Source: Marinovum sp. (GTDB lineage Bacteria > Pseudomonadota > Alphaproteobacteria > Rhodobacterales > Rhodobacteraceae). From it: 8,936 nt of DNA. The notes beneath the pieces are model-generated. The model was not told the origin of the DNA and searched no databases. It was given only the letters and a program-made list of their open reading frames with translations. The stretch's first letter is position 1; every line of letters starts with the position of its first letter. The translations under genes and the position numbers were made by a program. The stretch is from the NCBI GenBank assembly GCA_002711145.1, contig PAHS01000020.1, positions 60,894-69,829 on the forward strand, written 5' to 3'. Positions 1 through 7,035 of the stretch are shown here, one piece after another.

Positions 1-296
1 TCTGCATTTATGACTTGCCAATCACTAAACTGGACGGGCGACGAGAAACTAGTAATCTTACTTACGTGCGCAGAACTTGGGATTTCTCGAAACAAACCCG
101 TTCCAGTGAGATCATTACGAACCACGCTGGTCAAATTACGAGCAACTTCAACCGCGTTTGGTGTCTCAGCAATAAATACCGGCACGGCAAAGGGCATGGG
201 CTCAATCACCCCTTGTGTTATCTCTATTCTTAGCGGAGTTGCAGATAATATTCCGCCATGTAAAATTATGAAAACTGCAAAAATAAACCGAAACAT
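1..296 (-). CDS. tolB: TolB, periplasmic Tol-Pal translocation protein (N-terminal part, cut by window edge)
   Basis: TolB is a periplasmic beta-propeller protein that links TolA and the lipoprotein Pal in the Tol-Pal envelope system. Only the first 98 codons lie in the window. Residues 1-19 form a signal peptide: an early Arg, a hydrophobic core, and likely cleavage near LSA/TP. The mature part then has the family's N-terminal pattern RIEITQGVIEPMPFAVPVF, followed by VVRNDLTGTGLFREIP and SSAHVSKITSF, which I recognise as alphaproteobacterial TolB wording. The ATG shares its A with the tolA stop codon (TAATG), and a good Shine-Dalgarno GAGG (305-308) sits 8 bases upstream inside tolA. It is therefore likely to be translationally coupled to tolA in the tolQRAB operon. 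The propeller repeats are outside the window. Confidence 0.95.
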   Translation of the reverse strand, partial: MFRFIFAVFIILHGGILSATPLRIEITQGVIEPMPFAVPVFIAETPNAVEVARNLTSVVRNDLTGTGLFREIPSSAHVSKITSFSSPVQFSDWQVINA

Positions 297-1447
297 TACC
301 TATTCCTCATCTGGTCTGGGTTGAATGTAAGGACAATCTGTTGCCATTGCTCATAATCAAAATCTTGCAAATTAAATCCATCCCATTTCTTTTGACACTT
401 GAAAATTGTTTTCTTTGCATTTGTAAATGCACTTCGGGCTGCTGATCCATTTCCTCCTTCACTTGCGACAAGTCTTATTTCATTGCGTTCAATTTTACCA
501 TTTTTATCCAACGAAAAAGCTACCGTGACCTTAACATAGGCATTTTGGTTTCCAACATCAACATTCCAGCAAGGCTCAATTTGTTTCAGTAATGCACTCC
601 CTATTGAAGCGGTATTAGCTATTGCATTTTGCGATATATTGGAAACAACATCTGTACTTTCTAAGCTTTCCTGTTCATTTGCAATGCTACTTAAAGCTGA
701 ACTTACAGCATCAACAACGTCTTCACTTCGAGTCTCTTTTTCTTCAGATGCAGTCTGGATTTGAGGCCTTCCCTTCGGTCGCAGTGATCTCTTCGGTGCA
801 CCAGATGGCTTTTTCTTCGGTTCAGTAATTATCTCGGTTGTTGCTCCTAGCTTAGATTTCTTTTCTTGTTCCAACTTCAAATCTAACTTTTCCTGTTCTG
901 CATCAGCTTGACTTTGGCTATCAAATAAATCGTCATTAAAGGCGTCTTCATTCTGCGGGATGACTGGAACCGATGCAACCCGATCTGCGATCACTGGCGA
1001 CTGGGCGTCAGTGGTTTCAGGAAGTGGTGAGATTGATGGATTGTCTTGACTTAACACTGGCTGCTCAGGCTCGGAAGACAGTTCGGGTTCTACTATTTGA
1101 ATTTTTTTAGGCAAGTCTATTTTGTCTTGCGGTAATTCAGGGACTTTTGGAATTTCTGGAGTGACCTCAGCAACTTTTTTATCAATTTTTGGTTCCTTAG
1201 GTTCCAATTTATCATCAGGGGACGGACTCGGTATATCTACTGCAGTTTGGGCACTTACAACGGGAAGCTCCAATATATCACGCGTAGCTTGAAATTCTTG
1301 CTCACTAGCACCGCCTATTTCAAACTCATCAGGGGGACGTGGTTGCGGCAACCTTGGGTCAAATATATTTCCCAAAAACAGCCATAGCAGAAAACCAAAA
1401 TGCGCAATACCAGAAATAATATGACCAAAATGCATTTCTGGTCTCAT
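296..1447 (-). CDS. tolA: TolA, inner-membrane anchored periplasm-spanning Tol protein
   Basis: TolA couples the TolQR proton-driven motor to TolB/Pal at the outer membrane and is needed for outer-membrane constriction at division. A very short cytoplasmic tail precedes one transmembrane helix (about residues 10-28), which carries the S-x-x-x-H pattern (S12, H16) used by TolA-type proteins to contact TolQ. Residues 29-280 are a long low-complexity linker rich in Pro, Glu, Asp, Ser and Lys, with a basic patch around 211-228. The C-terminal domain (about 284-383) has the family pattern EPCWNV, a TVAFSLDKNG strand, and paired cysteines C293 and C351 that probably form a disulfide. The start overlaps the tolR stop (ATGA). 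A second in-frame ATG at 1435 gives MHFGHIISG, which resembles the N-termini of related TolA proteins as I remember them. Neither start has a well-spaced Shine-Dalgarno, so the exact start is open. Confidence 0.93.
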   Translation of the reverse strand: MRPEMHFGHIISGIAHFGFLLWLFLGNIFDPRLPQPRPPDEFEIGGASEQEFQATRDILELPVVSAQTAVDIPSPSPDDKLEPKEPKIDKKVAEVTPEIPKVPELPQDKIDLPKKIQIVEPELSSEPEQPVLSQDNPSISPLPETTDAQSPVIADRVASVPVIPQNEDAFNDDLFDSQSQADAEQEKLDLKLEQEKKSKLGATTEIITEPKKKPSGAPKRSLRPKGRPQIQTASEEKETRSEDVVDAVSSALSSIANEQESLESTDVVSNISQNAIANTASIGSALLKQIEPCWNVDVGNQNAYVKVTVAFSLDKNGKIERNEIRLVASEGGNGSAARSAFTNAKKTIFKCQKKWDGFNLQDFDYEQWQQIVLTFNPDQMRNR

Positions 1448-1926
1448 TCCTCACTATGATTTATCTCAGAATTATCAGGACTATGCACATATTTAAATTT
1501 ATTGAAACCGCTGTTAGCGAGATCTGCCGTTAACTTTGCAATAAGATTATAGGTAATATCTTTATCCGCCCTGATCCAGATCGATTTATCTTTCCTTTGC
1601 TCTATGATCGCGCGCAATTTTGGAATTAGTTCCTCTCGGGATACTGGCTCGTCGTCTTCTGTTTGAATAAAAAATTCACCGCCCGAAGTAATATAAAGAG
1701 ACAACGTAACTTCATCATCAGAGTCATCTTCTAAAACTGGCGCGTCCGTCTCTGGCTCTTTTACGGTTACACCAACCGTTAGCATTGGCGCAGTGACCAT
1801 AAAAATGATCAGTAGAACCAACATCACATCTACAAAAGGTGTAACATTTATTTCCGACATAGGGCGCACTCTTTTAGTACGCCTCCTCTTAGAACTACCT
1901 TGAACCTGTACCGTTCCAGCACCCAT
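1444..1926 (-). CDS. tolR: TolR, inner-membrane Tol motor component (ExbD/TolR family)
   Basis: TolR forms, with TolQ, the proton channel that energises TolA. The 160-residue protein has a basic cytoplasmic N-terminus (12-SKRRRTKRVR-21), then the family signature RPMSEINVTPFVDVMLVLL. The helix at about 31-53 contains D33, the proton-carrying aspartate equivalent to Asp23 of E. coli TolR. The periplasmic domain follows (about 60-145), with an acidic stretch at its start and the pattern WIRADKDITYNLI that is typical of ExbD/TolR folds. Length is normal for the family. The start lies one base after the tolQ stop (TAA-A-ATG), with a weak GGA upstream. The end overlaps tolA by four bases (ATGA), so QRA synthesis is probably coupled. 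Confidence 0.97.
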   Translation of the reverse strand: MGAGTVQVQGSSKRRRTKRVRPMSEINVTPFVDVMLVLLIIFMVTAPMLTVGVTVKEPETDAPVLEDDSDDEVTLSLYITSGGEFFIQTEDDEPVSREELIPKLRAIIEQRKDKSIWIRADKDITYNLIAKLTADLANSGFNKFKYVHSPDNSEINHSEE

Positions 1927-1927
1927 T

Positions 1928-2599
1928 TTAGCTATCCAACTGACGGCTTAATATTGTGGAGAATTCATCAGCAAAACTTTCATATCCAGCGACAATTCGG
2001 TCAGAATCTGCACTAAGTTTGTTATAAAAAATTACAGCAGGAATGGCCGCCAGAAGTCCCAATCCTGTTGCAAGTAAAGCTTCAGCAATACCGGGAGCAA
2101 CTACTGCCAAATTTGTACTCTGTTGTTCCGCAATCTCAATAAATGCATTCATTATGCCCCAGACTGTTCCAAACAAGCCAATAAATGGAGCAGTAGAGCC
2201 AATAGTTGCTAAAATCGTTAAGCCTGATTGCAAGTCTTCAGCCTCGCGGACTACGGCTACGTCCATTGACCGATCTATTCGAGCTTGCGCACCTGCGATC
2301 ATTACACCATCCGACCTATGACTTCTTTCCCACTCTACCATTCCAGAGGAAAAAACACGCGCAGTATGTCCATTTGGCTCAGGGCCTAATTTTTCAAACA
2401 GCTCATCTAGCGGTTCACCAGACCAAAAAGCTTGGTCAAAATTGGATGCTTCAGAGCGTGCAGTTCTAAATAATAACAATTTTTTAAAAATAATCGACCA
2501 AGACCAGAATGATGATCCGATTAGCATAATCATAACTATTTTAACTGTAATAGTTGCACGCCCAAAAAGCGCCCAAAAAGTAAAAGCTTCGTTTTCCAT
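1928..2599 (-). CDS. tolQ: TolQ, inner-membrane Tol motor component (MotA/TolQ/ExbB family)
   Basis: TolQ is the polytopic subunit of the Tol proton channel. It has 223 residues with three predicted membrane helices at about 16-38, 127-150 and 165-190, and a cytoplasmic loop between the first two. T145 (in GLFGTVWGIM), T178 and P187 (in ATGLGLLAAIPAV) fall at the same positions as the channel residues known from E. coli TolQ, so the motor should be functional. The start is an ATG with only a weak GAG-type ribosome site. It is the first gene after the 103-bp gap that follows ybgC, and a candidate promoter lies in that gap. tolR follows after one base. ExbB is the only realistic alternative, and the tolR-tolA-tolB neighbours exclude it. 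Confidence 0.97.
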   Translation of the reverse strand: MENEAFTFWALFGRATITVKIVMIMLIGSSFWSWSIIFKKLLLFRTARSEASNFDQAFWSGEPLDELFEKLGPEPNGHTARVFSSGMVEWERSHRSDGVMIAGAQARIDRSMDVAVVREAEDLQSGLTILATIGSTAPFIGLFGTVWGIMNAFIEIAEQQSTNLAVVAPGIAEALLATGLGLLAAIPAVIFYNKLSADSDRIVAGYESFADEFSTILSRQLDS

Positions 2600-2638
2600 T
2601 TTATCTGCTCATTTATTTGCCATTTTTGGCTTTTCACA

Positions 2639-2667
2639 AGCATAGACGCTTTCAACAACAAATCCAA
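2639..2667 (-). promoter_or_regulatory. Candidate sigma-70 type promoter for tolQRAB
   Basis: On the minus strand, TTGGAT (2667-2662) and TATGCT (2644-2639) are separated by exactly 17 bases. Each matches the -35 or -10 consensus at four of six bases. The predicted transcript start would be about 33 bases before the tolQ ATG. It lies in the largest gap of the downstream half (2600-2702), which is AT-rich, so a chance match is possible. The claim rests on spacing and position only. Confidence 0.35.
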
Positions 2668-2702
2668 ATAATATCGTTTAGAAAATATCCAAAATATAAT
2701 TT

Positions 2703-3095
2703 TTACATAAATTTATCAAAAATAATTTTGGGCAACTTAACTAGTCCCCCGGCAACACTAAGCGGCACAATAACCAAATTAGCTCTAAATATTAAATCGC
2801 TATCTCTATAAATTTCTTGGCTAAAGTTTAATCGTACCCTTGTTTTTTTTTGTAGTTCTGTACTGATTAATAATAATTCATCAAATTTTGCCGACTTCAG
2901 ATAATCTGCTTCCACTTTTCGAACTGCAAAAACTATACCATGATCTTTGCGGAGAACATTCTGATCAAGGCCAAGGTTTCTCACCCACTCACTTCGCGCT
3001 CTTTCGATAAACTTTAAATAATTAGCATAATAAACAATCCCCGCCAAATCAGTATCTTCATAATAAACGCGACATTGAAAAGTACTTTTATTCAT
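2703..3095 (-). CDS. ybgC: YbgC-type acyl-CoA thioesterase (hotdog fold)
   Basis: YbgC is a cytoplasmic 4-hydroxybenzoyl-CoA-thioesterase-like enzyme that hydrolyses acyl-CoA thioesters. Its gene commonly precedes tolQ, and it has been linked to phospholipid metabolism. The protein has 130 residues, close to the usual length. The N-terminal active-site segment YYEDTDLAGIVYYANYLKF contains the catalytic aspartate D16, and the single hotdog domain fills the whole chain. The ATG overlaps the stop of the upstream unknown gene (TAATG) and lacks a strong ribosome site, so translation probably depends on reinitiation from that gene. Base composition is very AT-rich here. Family assignment is secure. 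The in vivo substrate is not evident from sequence. Confidence 0.93.
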   Translation of the reverse strand: MNKSTFQCRVYYEDTDLAGIVYYANYLKFIERARSEWVRNLGLDQNVLRKDHGIVFAVRKVEADYLKSAKFDELLLISTELQKKTRVRLNFSQEIYRDSDLIFRANLVIVPLSVAGGLVKLPKIIFDKFM

Positions 3096-3727
3096 TAGTT
3101 AGAAACCATTTTTTTTACTCTGGCGGACATTCGCATTGCCAGGGAACTATCATTTGAGGCATTTGGTAATGTCGGATCATAAGCCACTTTTATTAGATTT
3201 GATATGGTAGGTTTTAATAGAGTATGATTATCTTCAGTTACTAACAAAGGCGAATTATGAGTAAAAACATTATCTGACCATAGTAAAACCGACTGCACAA
3301 CTTGTGACAACATCAACGTCTCAGCTGGAACTTTCTTAAGATGTTTATCCATTTTAATAAAAACAAAGCAAGCCCGAATAGCTCCCTCTCTATCAAACCT
3401 AAATATCCTATATTGGTTTGCTTCTACCTCTAATAGCTTTTCTAAAAGTGCAGACATGTTTGGGATCAACTTATCGAGATGTGGCAACTCTTGAAGTTCA
3501 AGCCAATCACTCAAAAAGAAAAACATGAAATTCGAACCAAGCTCAGGGTCCGTTTCACTAATTTGTTGACTTGTGAGTGATAGAACCGCTTCGATGGCCC
3601 CTTTCAGTATTGATATAGATTTATCTTCCAAACCAAATGCTACTGGAGCAACTGACCTTCCCCATCTTGAAAATGAGAAAGAACCGTCATTTCGTGTGAA
3701 ATATTTTTCAACGTCTTCCGGCTTCAT
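3095..3727 (-). CDS. Conserved-looking protein of unknown function between ruvB and ybgC
   Basis: I cannot name a family for this 210-residue protein. It has no signal peptide or convincing membrane helix, so it is probably cytoplasmic. Dense aromatic and charged segments suggest a folded, constrained domain: RWGRSVAPVAFG (21-32), ETDPELGSNFMFFFLSDW (58-75), NQYRIFRFDREGAIRACFVF (104-123), and PAETLMLSQVVQSVLLWSD (134-152). I recall similar proteins beside ruvB in Rhodobacterales, but cannot verify this. The frame extends upstream to a TTG at 3736. I prefer the ATG at 3727 because a GGA lies nine bases before it, while the TTG has no ribosome site. It begins 19 bases after ruvB and its stop overlaps ybgC, so it belongs to that operon. 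G+C is visibly lower than in ruvB. No catalytic motif is evident. Confidence 0.85.
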   Translation of the reverse strand: MKPEDVEKYFTRNDGSFSFSRWGRSVAPVAFGLEDKSISILKGAIEAVLSLTSQQISETDPELGSNFMFFFLSDWLELQELPHLDKLIPNMSALLEKLLEVEANQYRIFRFDREGAIRACFVFIKMDKHLKKVPAETLMLSQVVQSVLLWSDNVFTHNSPLLVTEDNHTLLKPTISNLIKVAYDPTLPNASNDSSLAMRMSARVKKMVSN

Positions 3728-3746
3728 ACAATACAATCCGACAGTG

Positions 3747-4778
3747 TCAGGAGTTCATGGGATGAAATAGATCGTCAGGCGAATTAGGAGGCTTTAATCC
3801 AAGATGCTTCCACCCTCCGTTTGCCAATGCCCTGCCACGAGGAGTGCGCTGTATCAAGCCCTGCTGCAAAAGATATGGTTCTATCACTTCCTCCAAGGAG
3901 TCTCTACTTTCGGACAAAGCAGCGCTAATTGTTTCTATACCAACTGGCCCACCAGCATATTGCTCAGCAATTAGTTTCAAGTATCGTCGATCAGCACCAT
4001 CTAGACCCAGCGAGTCAACGCCTAGTCGAGTTAATGCGTGATCTGCCAACTCTTTTGTTATTGAACCATCACCGTCCACTAATGCAAAATCAGCGACCCT
4101 TCTCAACAATCGGCCCGCAATTCTGGGGGTGCCGCGAGCGCGCTGCGCGATTTCCATTGCCCCAGATGCATCAGCTGGAGCACCCAATTTATTGGCGTTT
4201 CTGGATACAATCTCAAAAAGTTCATCGTTTGTATAGAATTGAAGCCTGGTAGGAATGCCAAATCGATCCCGTAGAGGAGTTGTTAACAATCCAAGTCTAG
4301 TCGTTGCGCCAATCAGAGTGAACGGTTGCAGTTCAATTCTCACTGTTCTTGCAGCAGGACCCTCTCCGATCACAAGATCTAACTCAAAATCTTCCAAGGC
4401 AGGATATAATACTTCTTCTACGGCAGGGTTTAGTCGATGCACCTCGTCAATGAAGAGTACATCTCTGGGTTCTAGATTAGTTAAAATGGCCGCTAAATCT
4501 CCAGCCTTTGCTAAAACTGGGCCCGATGTCATGCGAAAATTAACGCCTAACTCTCTGCTCATTATTTGGGCCAAAGTTGTTTTTCCAAGCCCTGGAGGTC
4601 CATAGAAAAGGGTATGGTCCATCGCTGCACCTCGCCGTTTGGCTGACTCAACAAATACCTTTAAATTTGCCCTCACTTCTGCCTGTCCAATAAACTCAGT
4701 TAAGCTTTCAGGCCTCAATGCCCTGTCATTATCGTCAACGTTTTTTTCAGGACTTAAAATTGGTTCTTGCTCAATCAT
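3747..4778 (-). CDS. ruvB: RuvB, Holliday junction branch-migration ATPase
   Basis: RuvB is the hexameric AAA+ motor that, with RuvA, drives Holliday junction branch migration during recombinational repair. The 343 residues are close to family length. Visible elements are Walker [10 protein letters not shown] (60-68), Walker B with DEVH (111-114), the presensor hairpin region [12 protein letters not shown] (139-150) that contacts RuvA, sensor 1 GATTR (157-161), and the arginine-containing LRDRFG (169-174). A small ATPase domain follows. The C-terminal winged helix carries [16 protein letters not shown] and ends with QRTPRGR, which binds DNA. The ATG is four bases after the ruvA stop. No good Shine-Dalgarno is visible, so coupling to ruvA is likely. 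All ATPase residues are present. Confidence 0.98.
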   Translation of the reverse strand: MIEQEPILSPEKNVDDNDRALRPESLTEFIGQAEVRANLKVFVESAKRRGAAMDHTLFYGPPGLGKTTLAQIMSRELGVNFRMTSGPVLAKAGDLAAILTNLEPRDVLFIDEVHRLNPAVEEVLYPALEDFELDLVIGEGPAARTVRIELQPFTLIGATTRLGLLTTPLRDRFGIPTRLQFYTNDELFEIVSRNANKLGAPADASGAMEIAQRARGTPRIAGRLLRRVADFALVDGDGSITKELADHALTRLGVDSLGLDGADRRYLKLIAEQYAGGPVGIETISAALSESRDSLEEVIEPYLLQQGLIQRTPRGRALANGGWKHLGLKPPNSPDDLFHPMNS

Positions 4779-4782
4779 AGAG

Positions 4783-5493
4783 TTAATTTTCTTTTGGTGA
4801 AAGGAGCCTTAGTGCTTTCTTTATTATTTCAGGCGTAGATGATGTATCTTCTAAATCACTTGCAAGAGCAATCGCATTTGCCGCCTCCGAAGGACTGTAA
4901 CCCAAATTTTTTAGCGCGGATAATGCTTCAGCTTGATTTTTTTGCCGTTCTTCAACAGACGAACCCATTAGATTATTTGTGCCAACCGTTTCAATTTCAG
5001 GTTCTAAATTTACACTCTCGGAGTGATTATAAGGGCCTGAGTTTTTGCTGTTAGAGACGGAATACCCTAAGTTAGCCGCCATCGCGATAACTTGAGGTGC
5101 TTTTTCCTTCAGTTCTATTATGACTCTTTGGGCGGTCTTTGGTCCAATTCCTTTTGCTTGCTTTACGGCAGCCCAATCACCAATCGAAATAGCCCTACTT
5201 AGTCCATCAGCGCCCAAAGCGCCCATAATTGCTAGAGCAGCTTTTGCACCGACTCCCTGGACTGTCATTAGCAGCCTGTGCCACTCTTTTTCCACAATGC
5301 TTGTGAAGCCAAAAAGCTGCAGTATATCTTCACGAACTAATAAATCGGTATAAAGCGCCGTATATTCTCCAGCTGAGGGTAAGGACCTTAAGGTTCTCTC
5401 AGAGCAATATATCAAATACCCTACTCCGCGAACATCCAGTAGAAGATGATCATCAGACCGGTATTCAATTCTTCCGGAAAGCCGACCTATCAT
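4783..5493 (-). CDS. ruvA: RuvA, Holliday junction recognition subunit
   Basis: RuvA tetramers hold the four-way junction in square-planar form and load RuvB. Domain I (about 1-64) is an OB fold and includes the acidic pin residues E55 and D56 in [11 protein letters not shown], at the same numbers as in E. coli. Domain II has two helix-hairpin-helix motifs, [12 protein letters not shown] (78-89) and [12 protein letters not shown] (113-124). Domain III, the RuvB-binding domain, is at about 182-236. At 236 residues it is about 30 longer than E. coli RuvA. The extra length is a polar Asn/Ser/Glu-rich linker at roughly 143-180, which should be flexible. The ATG overlaps the ruvC stop (TAATG), and AAGG (5501-5504) sits seven bases upstream as ribosome site. 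Confidence 0.97.
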   Translation of the reverse strand: MIGRLSGRIEYRSDDHLLLDVRGVGYLIYCSERTLRSLPSAGEYTALYTDLLVREDILQLFGFTSIVEKEWHRLLMTVQGVGAKAALAIMGALGADGLSRAISIGDWAAVKQAKGIGPKTAQRVIIELKEKAPQVIAMAANLGYSVSNSKNSGPYNHSESVNLEPEIETVGTNNLMGSSVEERQKNQAEALSALKNLGYSPSEAANAIALASDLEDTSSTPEIIKKALRLLSPKEN

Positions 5494-5996
5494 TACAATA
5501 CCTTTTCCATCACGACCTGATATCTATTTGGGGAGCAACCGTAGTGGGCATGGCAAAGAGCAATAGCCAAAGCATCGGTAGCGTCCACACCATTTAGGAC
5601 AACGCCAGGTAATTGCATTTTGACCATATGTTCAACCTGACGTTTATCTGCGTGCCCAACACCTACAACTGCTTTTTTAACTCTGTTAGGAGCATACTCC
5701 GAAACTGACAAGCCAGCTTTTGCGGGCACAAGCAAGGCTATTGCCCTGGCATGACCAAGTTTAAGTGAAGCAGCCCCATCCTTATTTACAAATGTTGTTT
5801 CCACAGCAGCAGTATCAGGCTTAAAATTCTTTAACACCTCTTCTAACTGGATGAACAAGGAGTGTAATCTTTCTGCTAAATCTGTGCCTTTTGATCTGCA
5901 AATACCATTTGCGACATGACAAATGCGGCTTTGTTTTAAATCTACTAATCCCCAGCCCATATTTCTCAAGCCAGGGTCTATACCGATCACCCTCAT
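5493..5996 (-). CDS. ruvC: RuvC, Holliday junction resolvase
   Basis: RuvC is the metal-dependent endonuclease that cuts Holliday junctions symmetrically after RuvAB branch migration. It has an RNase H-like fold. With the ATG start the protein is 167 residues, and all four acidic catalytic positions match E. coli numbering: D7 in IGIDPG, E66 in AAVETTF, and D138 and D141 in [11 protein letters not shown]. The frame extends five codons upstream to a TTG at 6011. I reject that start because the ATG at 5996 has a strong Shine-Dalgarno GAGGTG (6009-6004) seven bases upstream, and because MRVIGIDPG is the normal N-terminus. It is the first gene of the ruvCAB group and is preceded by a promoter-like region with a possible LexA operator. 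Confidence 0.97.
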   Translation of the reverse strand: MRVIGIDPGLRNMGWGLVDLKQSRICHVANGICRSKGTDLAERLHSLFIQLEEVLKNFKPDTAAVETTFVNKDGAASLKLGHARAIALLVPAKAGLSVSEYAPNRVKKAVVGVGHADKRQVEHMVKMQLPGVVLNGVDATDALAIALCHAHYGCSPNRYQVVMEKVL

Positions 5997-6003
5997 ATTA
6001 CTG

Positions 6004-6009
6004 CACCTC
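6004..6009 (-). promoter_or_regulatory. Shine-Dalgarno GAGGTG that fixes the ruvC start
   Basis: GAGGTG on the minus strand ends seven bases before the ATG at 5996. It lies inside the five-codon extension that would result from the upstream TTG (6011), so it supports the shorter RuvC. It is among the clearest ribosome sites in the window; most other starts here rely on overlap with the preceding gene. Confidence 0.8.
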
Positions 6010-6020
6010 AATTTTTAAAA

Positions 6021-6050
6021 ATATTAGCACGAAACGTGAACAAAAGCCAA
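6021..6050 (-). promoter_or_regulatory. Candidate ruvCAB promoter
   Basis: On the minus strand, TTGGCT (6050-6045) and TAATAT (6026-6021) are 18 bases apart, each matching the sigma-70 consensus at four of six bases. The transcript would begin about 15-20 bases before the ruvC ATG, leaving a short leader that contains the GAGGTG ribosome site. The site lies in the 125-bp gap after prmA, the longest non-coding stretch in the window. AT-rich sequence makes chance matches common, but position, spacing and the overlapping operator-like element support it. Confidence 0.45.
6027..6041 (-). promoter_or_regulatory. Candidate LexA (SOS) operator overlapping the ruvC promoter
   Basis: The minus strand reads GTTCACGTTTCGTGC, that is GTTC-N7-GTGC. 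The alphaproteobacterial LexA box, described in Rhodobacter and relatives, is GTTC-N7-GTTC, so this matches seven of eight specified bases. It fills the space between the candidate -35 and -10 elements, where a repressor would block RNA polymerase. ruv genes belong to the LexA regulon in E. coli, so the function fits. The same bases also contain a CACG-AAA-CGTG inverted repeat, which could instead be the site of another dimeric regulator. One half-site is imperfect and no lexA gene is visible here, so this remains a prediction. Confidence 0.42.
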
Positions 6051-6121
6051 ATAGATTTATTTTCGTTGTAAATATTTTAAATTGTAAAATTAGATTTTCT
6101 AAATTGATTGATAATAATTTG

Positions 6122-6994
6122 TTATTTAATCTTGCTAAATATTAATGTGGACCACTCCGCGATGTTTATTTGCTTAGATAAAGAAAAACCAACATCGATG
6201 TATTCGTTGGTCACCAATTCAGCTTGCTCCGTTAAAATGCCAGATAATATAAGATACCCGCCAGAAACAGTATGCCTGGACATATCTTCTGCCATGGATA
6301 ACAGAGGGGCCATTAAAATATTTGCAAAGATTAAATCAAAAGTTTCAATGGTGTTTATTTGACTATGGCCAAATCCATTTGCCTCAAAACATCGAATATT
6401 TTGATCTAAATCATTTGCTTGCACGTTTGTTTTTGCAACGCTGACAGCAACGGCATCAATATCAACAGCGGTGACATTAGCAGAAAAAACGCTAGCCGCC
6501 GCCATTGCCAAAACCGCCGTACCACAACCAACGTCGATAATATTTTTTGCATCGAGTCCATCGTTCAGAAGATACTCCAGGGCGAGCAAACAACCTTTTG
6601 TCGTACCATGGTGACCAGTACCAAAAGCCATTGATGCCTCAATCAGTAAAGGTTTGCAGTTTCGTGGCACTTTTCCCTTGTCATGTGCCCCATAAACGAA
6701 AAACCTTCCGGCGATTACTGGTTTAAGTGACCGCTGTACTTTTGAAACCCAGTCAACCTGTGGCAATTCGGAGATTTTAAAATCATCTGCTTGAAAAGCT
6801 GCAGCAAGCAAAGCCAAACTAACATCATTCGGGGCTTCAGAAAAATATGCTCCTACCTCCCAAAGGCCAGAACCATCTTCTAATTCAAAAACACCAATAC
6901 CAATTGGTTCTGGTGAAAGTCTTTCTAACGCATCGCCAAGATTAGTGGCATTTTGTCTTCCGAGGAGAGTTGTTAGAGCAGTAAAAGTAGTCAT
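6122..6994 (-). CDS. prmA: PrmA, ribosomal protein L11 methyltransferase
   Basis: PrmA transfers methyl groups from S-adenosylmethionine to lysines of ribosomal protein L11. The 290-residue protein starts MTTFTALTTL and has the substrate-recognition domain first (about 1-85), with the typical PEPIGIGVFELEDGSGLWEVG. The class I methyltransferase domain follows: AFGTGHHGTT (123-132), SAM-binding motif I DVGCGTAVL (154-162), acidic D178 and D180 in AVDID, and NILMAPL (225-231) in the catalytic-loop position. An in-frame TTG at 7006 would add four residues. I prefer the ATG at 6994 because it gives the N-terminus I remember from Rhodobacterales PrmA. Neither start has a clear ribosome site. It follows the permease gene by 41 bp and is separated from ruvC by 125 bp with no obvious terminator. 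Confidence 0.95.
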   Translation of the reverse strand: MTTFTALTTLLGRQNATNLGDALERLSPEPIGIGVFELEDGSGLWEVGAYFSEAPNDVSLALLAAAFQADDFKISELPQVDWVSKVQRSLKPVIAGRFFVYGAHDKGKVPRNCKPLLIEASMAFGTGHHGTTKGCLLALEYLLNDGLDAKNIIDVGCGTAVLAMAAASVFSANVTAVDIDAVAVSVAKTNVQANDLDQNIRCFEANGFGHSQINTIETFDLIFANILMAPLLSMAEDMSRHTVSGGYLILSGILTEQAELVTNEYIDVGFSLSKQINIAEWSTLIFSKIK

Positions 6995-7035
6995 AAAAGA
7001 GGCCAATCTAGTAAAAAAGAGTTGTATAAATACAT

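Noticed and set aside
10..324. Plus-strand open frame of 104 codons
   Set aside because: It is antisense to the signal peptide and N-terminal domain of tolB, which has clear family sequence; the plus-strand translation resembles no protein I know.
2609..2623. Four-codon upstream reading frame (ATG to TGA) before tolQ
   Set aside because: It lacks a ribosome site and is too short to tell from chance in this sequence.
2619..2630. Small hairpin GCCA-TTTT-TGGC in the tolQ leader
   Set aside because: A four-pair stem is expected by chance and shows no link to a known leader element.
4255..4605. Plus-strand open frame of 116 codons, and another at 3929-4252
   Set aside because: Both lie antisense to the conserved ATPase and C-terminal parts of ruvB; they are shadows of its codon pattern with no ribosome site or operon context.
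6090..6102. Inverted repeat TTAGA-TTT-TCTAA after prmA, followed by T residues on the minus strand
   Set aside because: The stem is five A/T-rich base pairs, too weak for a convincing intrinsic terminator in such AT-rich DNA.
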